A DNA stretch of 19,543 nucleotides, taken from positions 1 through 19,543 of the forward strand of contig JAKBJA010000085.1 of assembly GCA_021836225.1 (NCBI GenBank). The letters run 5' to 3'. The stretch is from Pseudomonadota bacterium (GTDB lineage: Bacteria; Pseudomonadota; Gammaproteobacteria; Burkholderiales; Thiobacillaceae). Below the pieces are notes generated by a model that made no database searches, had not been told where the DNA came from, and saw nothing but the letters and a program-made list of their open reading frames with translations. This document shows, one piece after another, positions 1 through 7,007 of the stretch; positions within the stretch are counted from its first letter, which is position 1, and every line of letters starts with the position of its first letter. A program made the position numbers and the translations under genes.

Positions 1-104
1 GCAACGCGCGGCCAACCGCGCCGACGCGCCTGAGGAAGCGATGACCGTTACCGTCCGCAACGCAGTCCGGCCAAGTTGCGAGGGCTCCGGCCAGAGGCAG
101 GCCC

Positions 105-109
105 GGAGG
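105..109 (+). promoter_or_regulatory. Ribosome binding site for the Wzz-like gene
   Basis: GGAGG lies 11 nt before a GTG at 121. The more upstream in-frame TTG at 76 has no comparable purine-rich site. This is the reason for choosing GTG 121 as the start of the first gene. The spacing is a little long, so the call is moderate. Confidence 0.5.
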
Positions 110-120
110 CAGGCATAGCC

Positions 121-1095
121 GTGGCCGCGAACGGCGCTGAAGCGCCTGACCGCACCGGCCACAGCGCCGCGGTGGCCTCGGGCGATCCGCTCTTCGTGCT
201 GGCAGCCCGCTGGCGCCTTATCAGCTCGTTGACCCTGGGCGCCACGCTTCTGGCATGGGTATTAACCCAATTCGTCATGACCAAGTGGTACCGGGCAACC
301 ACCGTGCTGCGGCCGGTGTCTCCGAGCGCGACCGAGGAGCGCGTTCTCGGCTTGCTCGGGACCTTGGGCGGCGGAGTTGCCGGGAGCCTGGGCATGCTGC
401 GAGGCCCTTCTGCCGTACCGGCGTACGAGTTCATCCCGATGCTCAAGAGCTACGCTTTTACGATCGAGTTGGTGGACGAGCACCATCTGCGCGGCCACTT
501 CTTGAAGGAGACCGGCCATCATTTGCTACCCTTCCGGCTTGGCCCTCCCGAGGAGCCGAACTGGCGCATCTATCGGCTTTTGCAGAAGCAGTTCGACGTC
601 CAGTACTCAATCACCCAAGGCAATTTGACCCTGCACTACTTGGACCCCGACCGGCGCGAGGCGGAGCGGATACTGGGCTTTTTCGTGGACGATCTGCGCG
701 AGAAGCTGCGCCAGCGCCAGGTCCGCGACGCTTTCGAGGCGGTCAAGTCGCTGGAGGCGGAAGCGGGCTCCACGCCTGACGCGCTGCTGGCCGCGCAGCT
801 CGAGGGCCTTATCGCGCGCCAGATCCAGCGCCAGAAGGTCGCTCAGGTACAAGCGAATTTCGCCTTTACGGTGCTCGATCCTCCGGCCTCTCCCGACCGG
901 CCCTACAGCCCCAGCCCGCCTTTCGTATGCGGGCTGGCGGCCGTGGTGGTCCTGGTCCTTACTTCGCTGGGCGTGTTGATTGCCGACTGGCTCAGCCGCA
1001 TCGGCTTTGTAGCCAGCCCGCAAGCCGCTGGCCGCACGGGCAAAAGACGGGGGGCCGGCGACGGCCTCGATGCAGGCCGCCCTTACGGTGAGTGA
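121..1095 (+). CDS. Wzz-like polysaccharide chain-length regulator (co-polymerase)
   Basis: Probable inner-membrane polysaccharide co-polymerase that sets the chain length made by the Wzy polymerase. From GTG 121 the protein is 324 aa. It has one N-terminal membrane segment (about residues 32-52), a long periplasmic part, and a second membrane segment (about 268-289). A proline-rich stretch, DPPASPDRPYSPSPP (about 253-267), sits just before the second segment. This two-helix layout with a proline-rich segment before TM2 is the hallmark of the Wzz family (PF02706). No Walker motifs or tyrosine-rich tail follow, so it is not fused to a BY-kinase. An alternative TTG start at 76 would add 15 residues but lacks a ribosome binding site. 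The stop codon overlaps the start of the flippase gene (TGATG), which implies translational coupling. The family is clear from architecture; residue-level similarity to known Wzz proteins is modest. Confidence 0.8.
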   Translation: MAANGAEAPDRTGHSAAVASGDPLFVLAARWRLISSLTLGATLLAWVLTQFVMTKWYRATTVLRPVSPSATEERVLGLLGTLGGGVAGSLGMLRGPSAVPAYEFIPMLKSYAFTIELVDEHHLRGHFLKETGHHLLPFRLGPPEEPNWRIYRLLQKQFDVQYSITQGNLTLHYLDPDRREAERILGFFVDDLREKLRQRQVRDAFEAVKSLEAEAGSTPDALLAAQLEGLIARQIQRQKVAQVQANFAFTVLDPPASPDRPYSPSPPFVCGLAAVVVLVLTSLGVLIADWLSRIGFVASPQAAGRTGKRRGAGDGLDAGRPYGE

Positions 1096-2519
1096 TGCGA
1101 TCGCTTGACCAAGCCAAGGACGCTGCCGCAGCCGCGCCGACGCCGGCAGAAAAGCCAGGGCCGGCCTTATCTGCGGCCCTGGGCACGATTTGGCGCGGCG
1201 CGCTGGTCGCCGCGCTCGTGCGTGGCGGAGAGCTCGGCGCTCGCTATTTCGCCCAGGTCGTGCTGGCGCGGTGGTCGGGGCCGGCCGGCTACGGGCGCTA
1301 TTCCTATGCGCTCACGATCGCGCAGATGCTGGCGGTGCCGGCAAGCCTAGGGCTCGACTCGGCGGCGATTCGATTTGCGCCTGAATACGTTGCTCAGAAA
1401 GATTGGGGCCGGCTTCGCGGCCTGGTGAGCCGAAGTCGCCGAGTTACCGCGGCGGGCGGCGCCATGCTGGCCATGGCGGGCGGCGGCGCGCTGGTCTGGG
1501 CGCGTCCGCCGGCGCTGGACTCTCGTTCGGCCCTGGCTTGTGCGATTCTGGTGCCGGCGATCGGATTTTTGACGCTCGAACGCGAAATCTGTCGCGCTCT
1601 CTATCGGGTTGCCCGCTCTTATCTCGTTTCGGCGCTCCAGCCGCTGCTGCTGGTTGTGCTGGCGCGGGGGATTTTCCGCTACGCCGGCCGGCTTTCCGGC
1701 TTCGCTGCCGTGTTGGCCGCAGGGACCTCGCTCTTCGCTGCGGCAGGTGCCCAGGCGGCCCTGTCCGAGAGCGCACTGGCATCCGAGGCCGTGTCCTCCC
1801 CCGCCCTTGACGCGACGCGCACGTGGCTCAGCGTTTCCCTGCCGATGCTTGCCATCAACTGTGCCCAGTTTCTCGCGGCATGGGCCGGCGTTCTCGTGCT
1901 AGGCTTCTTCCGCAGCTCCCGTGAAGTAGGCGTCTACTCCGCCGCCTCCGGCACCGCATCGCTGGTCGGCGTGCCGCTCATCGCCGCCAACGTGCTGGGA
2001 GCACCGGTGATTTCGAACCTGTTCGCTAGGGGCGAGCGCCAGACCCTGGAGCAGACCCTTCAAACCGTGACAGCCTTTCTCTGGGGCGCTGCGGGGCTTA
2101 TTGCGCTGGCTCTCGCCGTCTGGGGCAGACCGCTCCTCGGTCTTTTCGGCCCGGAGTTTATGGCCGGCCGGGCGGCGCTCCTGATCCTTGCAGCGGGACA
2201 AACGGTCAATGTTGCCACGGGCCCGGTGGGCTACCTTCTGACGCTTACCGGCGGGCACCGCCTCACCGCTTGGGTCTCCGTCGCAACGGCAGCCGCCCAC
2301 GTTCTAGGGAGCTTGCTTCTGGTTCCGCGTTTTGGCGCCATTGGTGCGGCCGTGGCTGCCGCCGGCACGGCGGCGCTCTGGAACGGCTGGGTCTATGCTT
2401 TGGCGGTCCGCCGCCTCGGCGTCCGCACGGTATCCTTCAAAGTCATGGGCAGCCTGTTACGCGCCGGGGTGTTGTGGACGAGGGCAGCGGGGAGAGGCGA
2501 CTCCAACGGCTCCATTTAG
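1095..2519 (+). CDS. wzx: Wzx-like oligosaccharide flippase (MOP superfamily)
   Basis: Polytopic inner-membrane protein of 474 aa, predicted to flip undecaprenyl-diphosphate-linked repeat units from cytoplasm to periplasm. Size and hydrophobicity fit the 12-14 helix polysaccharide-biosynthesis proteins. Recognisable family features are the N-terminal GPAGYGRYSYALTIAQML and SLGLDSAAIRFAPEY segments. The mid-protein segment around REVGVYSAASGTASLVG and the late GQTVNVATGPVGYLLTLTG segment belong to the C-terminal half of such flippases. The ATG at 1095 overlaps the upstream TGA by one base (TGATG); a GTG at 1092 is an equally in-frame alternative that adds one residue. Context agrees: wzz-like upstream, wzy-like two genes downstream. 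The charged N-terminal tail of about 25 residues before the first helix is longer than in many homologues. A MurJ-type lipid II flippase is unlikely given the neighbours. Confidence 0.88.
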   Translation: MRSLDQAKDAAAAAPTPAEKPGPALSAALGTIWRGALVAALVRGGELGARYFAQVVLARWSGPAGYGRYSYALTIAQMLAVPASLGLDSAAIRFAPEYVAQKDWGRLRGLVSRSRRVTAAGGAMLAMAGGGALVWARPPALDSRSALACAILVPAIGFLTLEREICRALYRVARSYLVSALQPLLLVVLARGIFRYAGRLSGFAAVLAAGTSLFAAAGAQAALSESALASEAVSSPALDATRTWLSVSLPMLAINCAQFLAAWAGVLVLGFFRSSREVGVYSAASGTASLVGVPLIAANVLGAPVISNLFARGERQTLEQTLQTVTAFLWGAAGLIALALAVWGRPLLGLFGPEFMAGRAALLILAAGQTVNVATGPVGYLLTLTGGHRLTAWVSVATAAAHVLGSLLLVPRFGAIGAAVAAAGTAALWNGWVYALAVRRLGVRTVSFKVMGSLLRAGVLWTRAAGRGDSNGSI

Positions 2520-2668
2520 CGGCCCTCGGGAGCAGCGCGGAGCGGCCAGCCCCGGGCCCGTCTGGGGTGTGGGGCTTGAGGGCCGCGCCCCGGCAGCAGG
2601 GGTGTTGTCTGCGCAGCCGCCGCCCGCGGCAATTTCCACTATCCGCGTGAGGGGTTGGGGCATTAGAG

Positions 2669-3625
2669 ATGCAAAGAGTGACGGTCCTCTATATTGGTGG
2701 GGCACCCCGCAGCGGCGGCACCGTGCTCGGCCGCATTCTGGGCGGCGTGCCCGGCTTCCTTTACGTCGGAGAACTCCAAAACCTCTGGTTCGAGACGATC
2801 CCTGACAACGAGCCGTGCGGCTGTGGGCAACGCTTCTTCGCCTGCGAGTTCTGGAGCGAGGTCGTCAAGCGCCTGGCGGACAACTCGGGGCGGCTGGACA
2901 TTCCTGGCTTGGTACGCCTGCACCGTTCGGCTGCCAGGGAACGTCACGCGCCGACGCTGGCGCTGTTCGGCCACGTCCCGGGCGATTTTACCCACGCCAA
3001 TCTGCCGCGGGCTTACGGCGCCGTGACTGCCCGTCTTTACCGGGAGATCGCCGAAGTTTCGGGAGCCTCGGTAGTCGTGGATTCCAGCCGCGTGCTGGGC
3101 CGCGGCTTTATGCTTGCCCGGCTGTCTGAAATCGATCTTAAGGTGATTCAACTCGTGCGTGACGCCCGGGCGGTCGCCTTTTCCTCGACGCGCCAAAAGG
3201 TCCAGTTTGACACCACCGAGGGCCGCAAGTACTTGCCTTGGCGCAGGCCGCTGTCGAGCGCGTTGAGTTGGACCTGGCTCAACTTCTGGTGCGAGAAGCT
3301 CTGCGCCTCGCGCTCCGGAAAGCCGGGGAGTGTTCGCCTGCGTTACGAGGACCTGGTCGCCGCGCCTGCCGAAAGCATTACCCGCGTGCTTGCCGCCCTG
3401 GGCCTAGGAGCCTCCGACCTCGGCTTTATTCAAGGGCGCACACTCCGCCTGGGCGTCAGCCACGCGGTGAGCGCCAATCCGGTTAAGTTCGTCGTCGGCG
3501 AGGTCGAGCTGCGTCTGGACGACGAATGGCGTACGGCAATGAAGGCGCGGACCCGCCGCCTGGTGACCGCCGTAACCTGGCCGCTTTTGCGCCGCTACGG
3601 CTACCCGCTTTGGCGCTCCTGGTGA
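2669..3625 (+). CDS. PAPS-dependent sulfotransferase
   Basis: Cytoplasmic sulfotransferase of 318 aa, predicted to move sulfate from 3'-phosphoadenosine 5'-phosphosulfate to a hydroxyl of the polysaccharide precursor. The 5'-phosphosulfate-binding loop GAPRSGGT is at residues 11-18. The 3'-phosphate-binding strand, VIQLVRDARAVAFSS, is at 159-173, with the Arg and Ser expected in this family (PF13469/PF00685). A cysteine cluster (C50, C52, C59) and the late RYEDLVAAPAESITRVLAALG segment also match bacterial sulfotransferases of polysaccharide loci. The final SANPVKF stretch resembles their usual HSxxGNP tail. It lies between the flippase and polymerase genes; the polymerase start follows 4 nt after its stop. 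This suggests a sulfated repeat unit modified before flipping. The acceptor cannot be told from sequence. A 149-nt gap separates it from wzx and holds no gene I can see. Confidence 0.9.
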   Translation: MQRVTVLYIGGAPRSGGTVLGRILGGVPGFLYVGELQNLWFETIPDNEPCGCGQRFFACEFWSEVVKRLADNSGRLDIPGLVRLHRSAARERHAPTLALFGHVPGDFTHANLPRAYGAVTARLYREIAEVSGASVVVDSSRVLGRGFMLARLSEIDLKVIQLVRDARAVAFSSTRQKVQFDTTEGRKYLPWRRPLSSALSWTWLNFWCEKLCASRSGKPGSVRLRYEDLVAAPAESITRVLAALGLGASDLGFIQGRTLRLGVSHAVSANPVKFVVGEVELRLDDEWRTAMKARTRRLVTAVTWPLLRRYGYPLWRSW

Positions 3626-3629
3626 TTTC

Positions 3630-4982
3630 TTGCCACGGATTGATTCCACTTGGCCGTTCTCGGCCTTTGTCGCGGTGGCGATGGCTGCCCAGGCAGCGCT
3701 GGCAAGGCGTCAGCTTGGAAGCTGGCTTGCTCCGGGAGCGCTCTTTTCGATCGGTTGGGCCGGCTTGGTGATCGGCACGCTCGTGGCCGCGCCGGACTAC
3801 CGCATCTGGCCCGGGGTGCTGTGGTTTCTCCTGATGACCTCGACCGCGCATTTGGGCGGCCTCTTGGCGCAAGGTGTCCTGCGTCACATCGGCGCTTTGC
3901 GGCCGGCTCGGCCTGCGCTGGCGGCGGAGTTTCGCTATCGGATGCCGCTCATTGTATTGTCCTCGGTCCTCGGAATGCTCGGCCTCGTCGTTCTCGTCGC
4001 CTCGCAAGGCAAGGGGCCGCTGGCGTTGTTCTCGCCCACGCAGATTGCGAAACTTGCACCCGCCTTCACCGGTGCCAGGTATACCGATCCTGACTATGAG
4101 GAGCCGGCGGCTTTTCTCTTGCTGAGCGTTCTGCTCTATTTCGCGGCCTACCTTTCGGGAACGCTCTGGGCTGAGACCCGCTCCTGGCGCAGGCGGTTGG
4201 TCGCGCTCTTGCCGCTTTTCGTTGTGACGCTGGAGACGATGGTCTTAGGGGCGAGTACCGCCTTCATGGGCCTCCTGATCAACTGGGTTGCCGCGTACCT
4301 GGCTGCGCGGCTTTGCCTGGGCAAGGTGGATTTCGTGGTTGTCAGCCTCCGCAATCTTCTGGGCGGGCTCCTTGCGCTCTGTCTGTTCACCGGGTTTTAC
4401 CTGCTGGTGCACTTGATTCGCATGGACGCGTTCCAGTTCGTTGACGCAGACAGGCCACCCGTTTCCTCGCGTTTCCTGCTCGCCGTCGCTAGAAATCAGT
4501 ATGTCGGCCATGTCTCGGCCTTCTCCGGATGGTTGGCAAACCATTGGGACGCGTGGGAGACGCCCGGGCTCGGCCGCTATGACTTCGCCGGGCCGGTCGG
4601 ATGGCTCGGGGTCCGGGTAACGCGCAGTCCCGAAGCAATTCATGTCTCGGCGGACCCCGACGAGCCGGTGACGAACGTTTACGGCCTGTTCCGCCCGCTG
4701 GCGCTGGACTGGACGCTTCCGGGCTCGGCCCTTGTGCTGCTGCTTCTGACCCTGCTTGCCAGCTTGGCCTACGCCGTAGTCAGGGGAGGCCGGCCGCGGG
4801 CCATCCCGCTGCTGGTCTGGTACTACCAAATGGCCGTCTACGTGACGGGGCCGCCCTTTACCCAGACCGTGTTCGACGGGGGTCTTGTCCTGTTCGGCTT
4901 GTACTGCCTTTTCGCGGTGAGCGGCAACGCGACGGGTGCGGCGGTCAACGGGTGCGGCGAAGCGCCGCACCCGCCGGCCTAA
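3630..4982 (+). CDS. wzy: Wzy-like oligosaccharide repeat-unit polymerase
   Basis: Very hydrophobic protein of up to 450 aa with about ten or more membrane segments, predicted to polymerise flipped repeat units on the periplasmic side. Wzy proteins diverge widely. The stretch TNVYGLFRPLALDWTLPG (348-365), followed by a strong membrane helix, matches a conserved block of the O-antigen polymerase family that usually reads NVYTxFRPxxxDFG. The segment around HVSAFSGWLANHWD (294-307) is a long extracytoplasmic-loop candidate. The start is uncertain: TTG 3630 is 4 nt after the sulfotransferase stop, and GTG 3675 or ATG 3681 are alternatives that lose only 15-17 residues. The last dozen codons (GCGEAPHPPA) are encoded by an inverted-repeat sequence, so the natural C-terminus may have been extended or rewritten by a repeat. 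Location beside wzx and wzz supports the role. Confidence 0.8.
   Translation: MPRIDSTWPFSAFVAVAMAAQAALARRQLGSWLAPGALFSIGWAGLVIGTLVAAPDYRIWPGVLWFLLMTSTAHLGGLLAQGVLRHIGALRPARPALAAEFRYRMPLIVLSSVLGMLGLVVLVASQGKGPLALFSPTQIAKLAPAFTGARYTDPDYEEPAAFLLLSVLLYFAAYLSGTLWAETRSWRRRLVALLPLFVVTLETMVLGASTAFMGLLINWVAAYLAARLCLGKVDFVVVSLRNLLGGLLALCLFTGFYLLVHLIRMDAFQFVDADRPPVSSRFLLAVARNQYVGHVSAFSGWLANHWDAWETPGLGRYDFAGPVGWLGVRVTRSPEAIHVSADPDEPVTNVYGLFRPLALDWTLPGSALVLLLLTLLASLAYAVVRGGRPRAIPLLVWYYQMAVYVTGPPFTQTVFDGGLVLFGLYCLFAVSGNATGAAVNGCGEAPHPPA
4933..4973 (+). repeat. Two direct and one inverted copy of an 11-bp GC-rich unit (hairpin)
   Basis: CGGGTGCGGCG occurs at 4933-4943 and again at 4949-4959; its exact reverse complement CGCCGCACCCG is at 4963-4973. 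The second and third copies form a perfect 11-bp stem with a 3-nt loop (AAG). The first copy can pair with the third as an alternative fold. The structure lies inside the last codons of the polymerase gene and ends 7 nt before its TAA. There is no T-run, so it is not a classical intrinsic terminator. It may slow transcription, protect the mRNA 3' end, or be a remnant of a dispersed repeat. Confidence 0.75.
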
Positions 4983-5035
4983 GCGCACCTGGCCCACGGG
5001 GCCGGCCAAGGCGAAGAGAACGCTCCGGGGGTCGT

Positions 5036-5069
5036 TGCCCGCGGCTGCGGGCAGCAGGAAACGCTTCCT
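5036..5069. repeat. Small hairpins in the wzy-GT9 gap
   Basis: In the 208-nt gap before the GT9 gene, TGCCCGC (5036-5042) pairs with GCGGGCA (5047-5053) around a 4-nt loop. AGGAA (5056-5060) pairs with TTCCT (5065-5069), also around 4 nt. Neither is followed by a T-run. They may be degenerate intergenic repeats; no function is evident. Confidence 0.45.
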
Positions 5070-5190
5070 CTCAACACGAACGGCTGAACCATTCGCGGGT
5101 GCAGCGCAACCGGACGGCGGGCAAGGAAGGCTGAGCGCCACGAGCTGGCACTCGAAGCGGGCTCGGCAGTTGCCGGCGGCTAACGCCGCC

Positions 5191-6306
5191 ATGCTCGGAG
5201 ACCGTAACATCCGCAGGGTCCTGATCCTTCGACCGGGGAGCCTGGGCGACACAGTTGCAGCACTGCCCTGCCTACATCTAGTCGCACGGCTATTTCCGGA
5301 CGCTGAGCGCTGCCTTTTGTCGACGCTTCCGGGCTCGACCAGGGCGGTCTCGGCTCGGGCCGTGCTCGACGGTTCGGCGCTCGTGACGGAGTACATGGAG
5401 GTCGAGTACGCCGCTGCCAGGTATTGGCTCGGGGAACAGATGGCCTTGCGCAGGCGCATCCGCGAATGCAAGCCCCAGGTGCTCGTCTACCTGACCGACC
5501 CGAAGAGCCTGCCCAGAACCCTGGCCGAGGCGGCCTTCTTCTGGTCTTGCGGCATCCCGCGGTTGGTGGGGGTGCCGCTCCGGAAGGAACTTCGGCAGCA
5601 CCTGTGGAATCCTCGGGCCGGGCGCTACGAGCACGAGGCGGAGCGGCTCGCGCGCTGCGTCGCGCCACTAGGCGACGCCCGGCCACAGGACCGCGCCAAC
5701 TGGGACCTTCGCTTGACAGCGAAAGAACAAGAACGAGCCACGAAGCTGGTTCAGGCCTGGCCGGGACGAGAGCAGTTCATCGCCCTGGCCGTCGGCGCAA
5801 GGGTCGAGGTCAAGGACTGGGGCCTCGGCAACTGGCAAGCCCTGGCCGCGAGGCTGGCACCCAAGTACCGCGATTACGGCCTCGCTATGATCGGCGCGGT
5901 GGATGAATTTGATCTTGCGCAGCGGGTGAGCGCCCTGTGGGCGGGTCCGACGCTAAACCTGTGCGGCAGGGTCAGCCCGCGGGAATGCGCCGCGGTGCTT
6001 CAATCCGCCGCGCTGTTCGTTGGTCACGACGGCGGCGCGACGCACTTGGCGGCGAGCGCCGGCACGCGTTGCGTTGCAGTCTTTAGTGGCCACAGCAAGC
6101 CCGGGGTGTGGTTCCCATACGGCGAGCGCCATCGGGTGCTCTACCATCAAACGCCCTGCTACGGATGCCTGCTCGATACCTGTGAGAGATTCAACAAGCA
6201 ATGCATCAGGTCGATCACGGTAGGCGAGGTCGCAGCCGCCGTCGAGGCCGCGTTGGCCGAGCGCCGGCCTGAGACCCGGATGGCGCGCAACGCCGGCGCC
6301 GGCTGA
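5191..6306 (+). CDS. Glycosyltransferase family 9 (heptosyltransferase-like)
   Basis: Cytoplasmic or membrane-associated GT-B glycosyltransferase of 371 aa. The N-terminal RRVLILRPGSLGDTVAALP (8-26) is the classical GT9 opening (PF01075). The donor-site region reads FVGHDGGATHLAASAG (277-292), where most members have a D-S-G in place of D-G-G. A cysteine-rich segment near the end (C323, C326, C330, C338) matches a pattern common in GT9 members of polysaccharide loci. The open frame extends upstream to 4936 but those 85 residues are low-complexity Arg/Ala/Pro and overlap the polymerase. ATG 5191 places the conserved strand at residue 8, as expected; TTG 5170 is a close alternative. No clear ribosome binding site is seen. 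It probably adds a sugar to the lipid-linked repeat unit; the donor is not identifiable, and GT9 enzymes outside LPS core synthesis need not use heptose. Confidence 0.85.
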   Translation: MLGDRNIRRVLILRPGSLGDTVAALPCLHLVARLFPDAERCLLSTLPGSTRAVSARAVLDGSALVTEYMEVEYAAARYWLGEQMALRRRIRECKPQVLVYLTDPKSLPRTLAEAAFFWSCGIPRLVGVPLRKELRQHLWNPRAGRYEHEAERLARCVAPLGDARPQDRANWDLRLTAKEQERATKLVQAWPGREQFIALAVGARVEVKDWGLGNWQALAARLAPKYRDYGLAMIGAVDEFDLAQRVSALWAGPTLNLCGRVSPRECAAVLQSAALFVGHDGGATHLAASAGTRCVAVFSGHSKPGVWFPYGERHRVLYHQTPCYGCLLDTCERFNKQCIRSITVGEVAAAVEAALAERRPETRMARNAGAG

Positions 6307-6395
6307 GGCCGCCGCATCAACGCTTCGGGCGGGTCGCTTGCTCCCGTCATGCTGGCACGCTGCCTGCTGTTGATGATGCGCTTCTCCTTTGCTGC

Positions 6396-6418
6396 CATGC
6401 TGAGCGAAGCGAAGCATC
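6396..6418 (-). repeat. TGCTTCGCTTCGCTCAGCA-type dispersed element
   Basis: Read on the minus strand this is GATGCTTCGCTTCGCTCAGC plus ATG, a partly self-complementary motif whose ends ATGCT/AGCAT pair. I recall nearly identical sequences in many uncultured-bacterium intergenic regions. Only one full copy is in this window; a relative with GAGCGGAGCGCAAGC sits at 6833-6864. Confidence 0.55.
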
Positions 6419-6581
6419 TGCGCGAAGCGATTTGCCGGGCAGCAGCGCGGCGCCGTTCTTGCTGACCCCTCCCTCTGGGAGGGGCGCGGCGAGCGCGACG
6501 GACGAGGCTCCAGCACCCTTGTATGTTGTCGGCGAGTGCGCCAAGAGATTTGGGGAACGAGCGCGCGTGCTCTGCTCCCCT

Positions 6582-6631
6582 GGCCTCGCCCGCGAAGCGG
6601 GAGAGGCCGCGCAGCGTCTGTCGCTGCGCGG
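6582..6631. repeat. Two abutting GC-rich hairpins
   Basis: GGCCTCGCCCGC (6582-6593) pairs with GCGGGAGAGGCC (6597-6608) with a single C/A mismatch and a GAA loop. CCGCGCAGCG (6607-6616) pairs perfectly with CGCTGCGCGG (6622-6631) around TCTGT. The two share two bases at 6607-6608, so only one can be complete at a time. The first is close to a hairpin in the 18440-18610 gap. Confidence 0.7.
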
Positions 6632-6667
6632 GTGAGGGTGCAGGCAGGCGCAATCAGCACCCTCACC
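6631..6667. repeat. 11-bp perfect inverted repeat
   Basis: GGTGAGGGTGC (6631-6641) and GCACCCTCACC (6657-6667) are exact reverse complements separated by 15 nt. The flanking CGC/GCG bases extend the pairing with one bulged G. No T-run follows, so this is a repeat rather than an obvious terminator. Confidence 0.7.
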
Positions 6668-6720
6668 GCGACCCTCTCCCATAGGAAGAGGCGAAGGAAA
6701 GGCAGGCGCCGTCCTCGGGG

Positions 6721-6741
6721 CCCTCTCCCAGTGGGAGAGGG
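6721..6741. repeat. CCCTCTCCC / GGGAGAGGG hairpin
   Basis: A perfect 9-bp stem with the loop AGT. The same arm sequence recurs nearby: ACCCTCTCCC at 6671-6680, CCTCTCCCCC at 6799-6808 and GGGAGAGGGG around 6862-6871. Long-range alternative pairings are therefore possible. This is a typical dispersed intergenic motif. Confidence 0.7.
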
Positions 6742-7007
6742 GGATGGCATCGCGCGCTGGAATGACAAAGGTGGCGCACGCACCTCCTTTTCCTGATTCC
6801 TCTCCCCCGCCGGGGCAGAGGATCGAGGCGTCGTGCTGAGCGGAGCGCAAGCAGAGTCGAAGGGAGAGGGGGGACGCACCGCACGGAAATGGCCAATGTG
6901 GCGCGGCTGCGAAGCGGCGGTAGGGAGATCGCTGCGTGAGCTACGCTCGTAACGATATCGAGCCCCGGCTGTCGCCCCTGGGACTGCCCTCCCGACGCTG
7001 ACAAACC

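Larger units (their letters stand above)
6307..7007. repeat. Gene-free island of dispersed intergenic repeats and hairpins
   Basis: This 701-nt stretch between the GT9 and asnB-like genes has no credible coding region on either strand. It is a mosaic of short repeat-type motifs. From left to right: a TGCTGAGCGAAGCGAAGCA element (6396-6418), an 8-bp CCCCTCCC/GGGAGGGG hairpin (6466-6484), and a 12-bp stem with one mismatch (6582-6608). Then come a 10-bp perfect stem (6607-6631), an 11-bp perfect stem with a 15-nt loop (6631-6667), and a 9-bp CCCTCTCCC/GGGAGAGGG hairpin (6721-6741). A 10-bp stem with one mismatch (6799-6821) and a GTGCTGAGCGGAGCGCAAGC-type element (6833-6864) complete it. I recall similar motifs as common intergenic repeats in environmental bacterial genomes. 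The island divides the locus into two probable transcription units. Confidence 0.75.

Noticed and set aside
2..118. Open frame ending in TAG at 116-118, possible 3' end of an upstream gene
   Set aside because: It would read into the window from the left and ends 2 nt before GTG 121, which is plausible. But the 38 residues are low-complexity and match no family I know, and another frame ends with TGA at 42-44 overlapping an ATG. The choice cannot be made without the upstream sequence.
4936..5190. N-terminal extension of the GT9 frame
   Set aside because: The 85 residues are Arg/Ala/Pro rich, overlap the polymerase end and include the inverted-repeat sequence. GT9 proteins begin with the RVLILRPGSLGD strand.
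4245..5471. Minus-strand open frame of 408 codons across wzy and GT9
   Set aside because: It is antisense to recognisable genes, rich in Arg and Gln, and without motifs.
6307..7007. CRISPR array
   Set aside because: The repeated motifs are unevenly spaced, differ in sequence and form independent hairpins. There is no constant repeat-spacer unit and no cas gene nearby.
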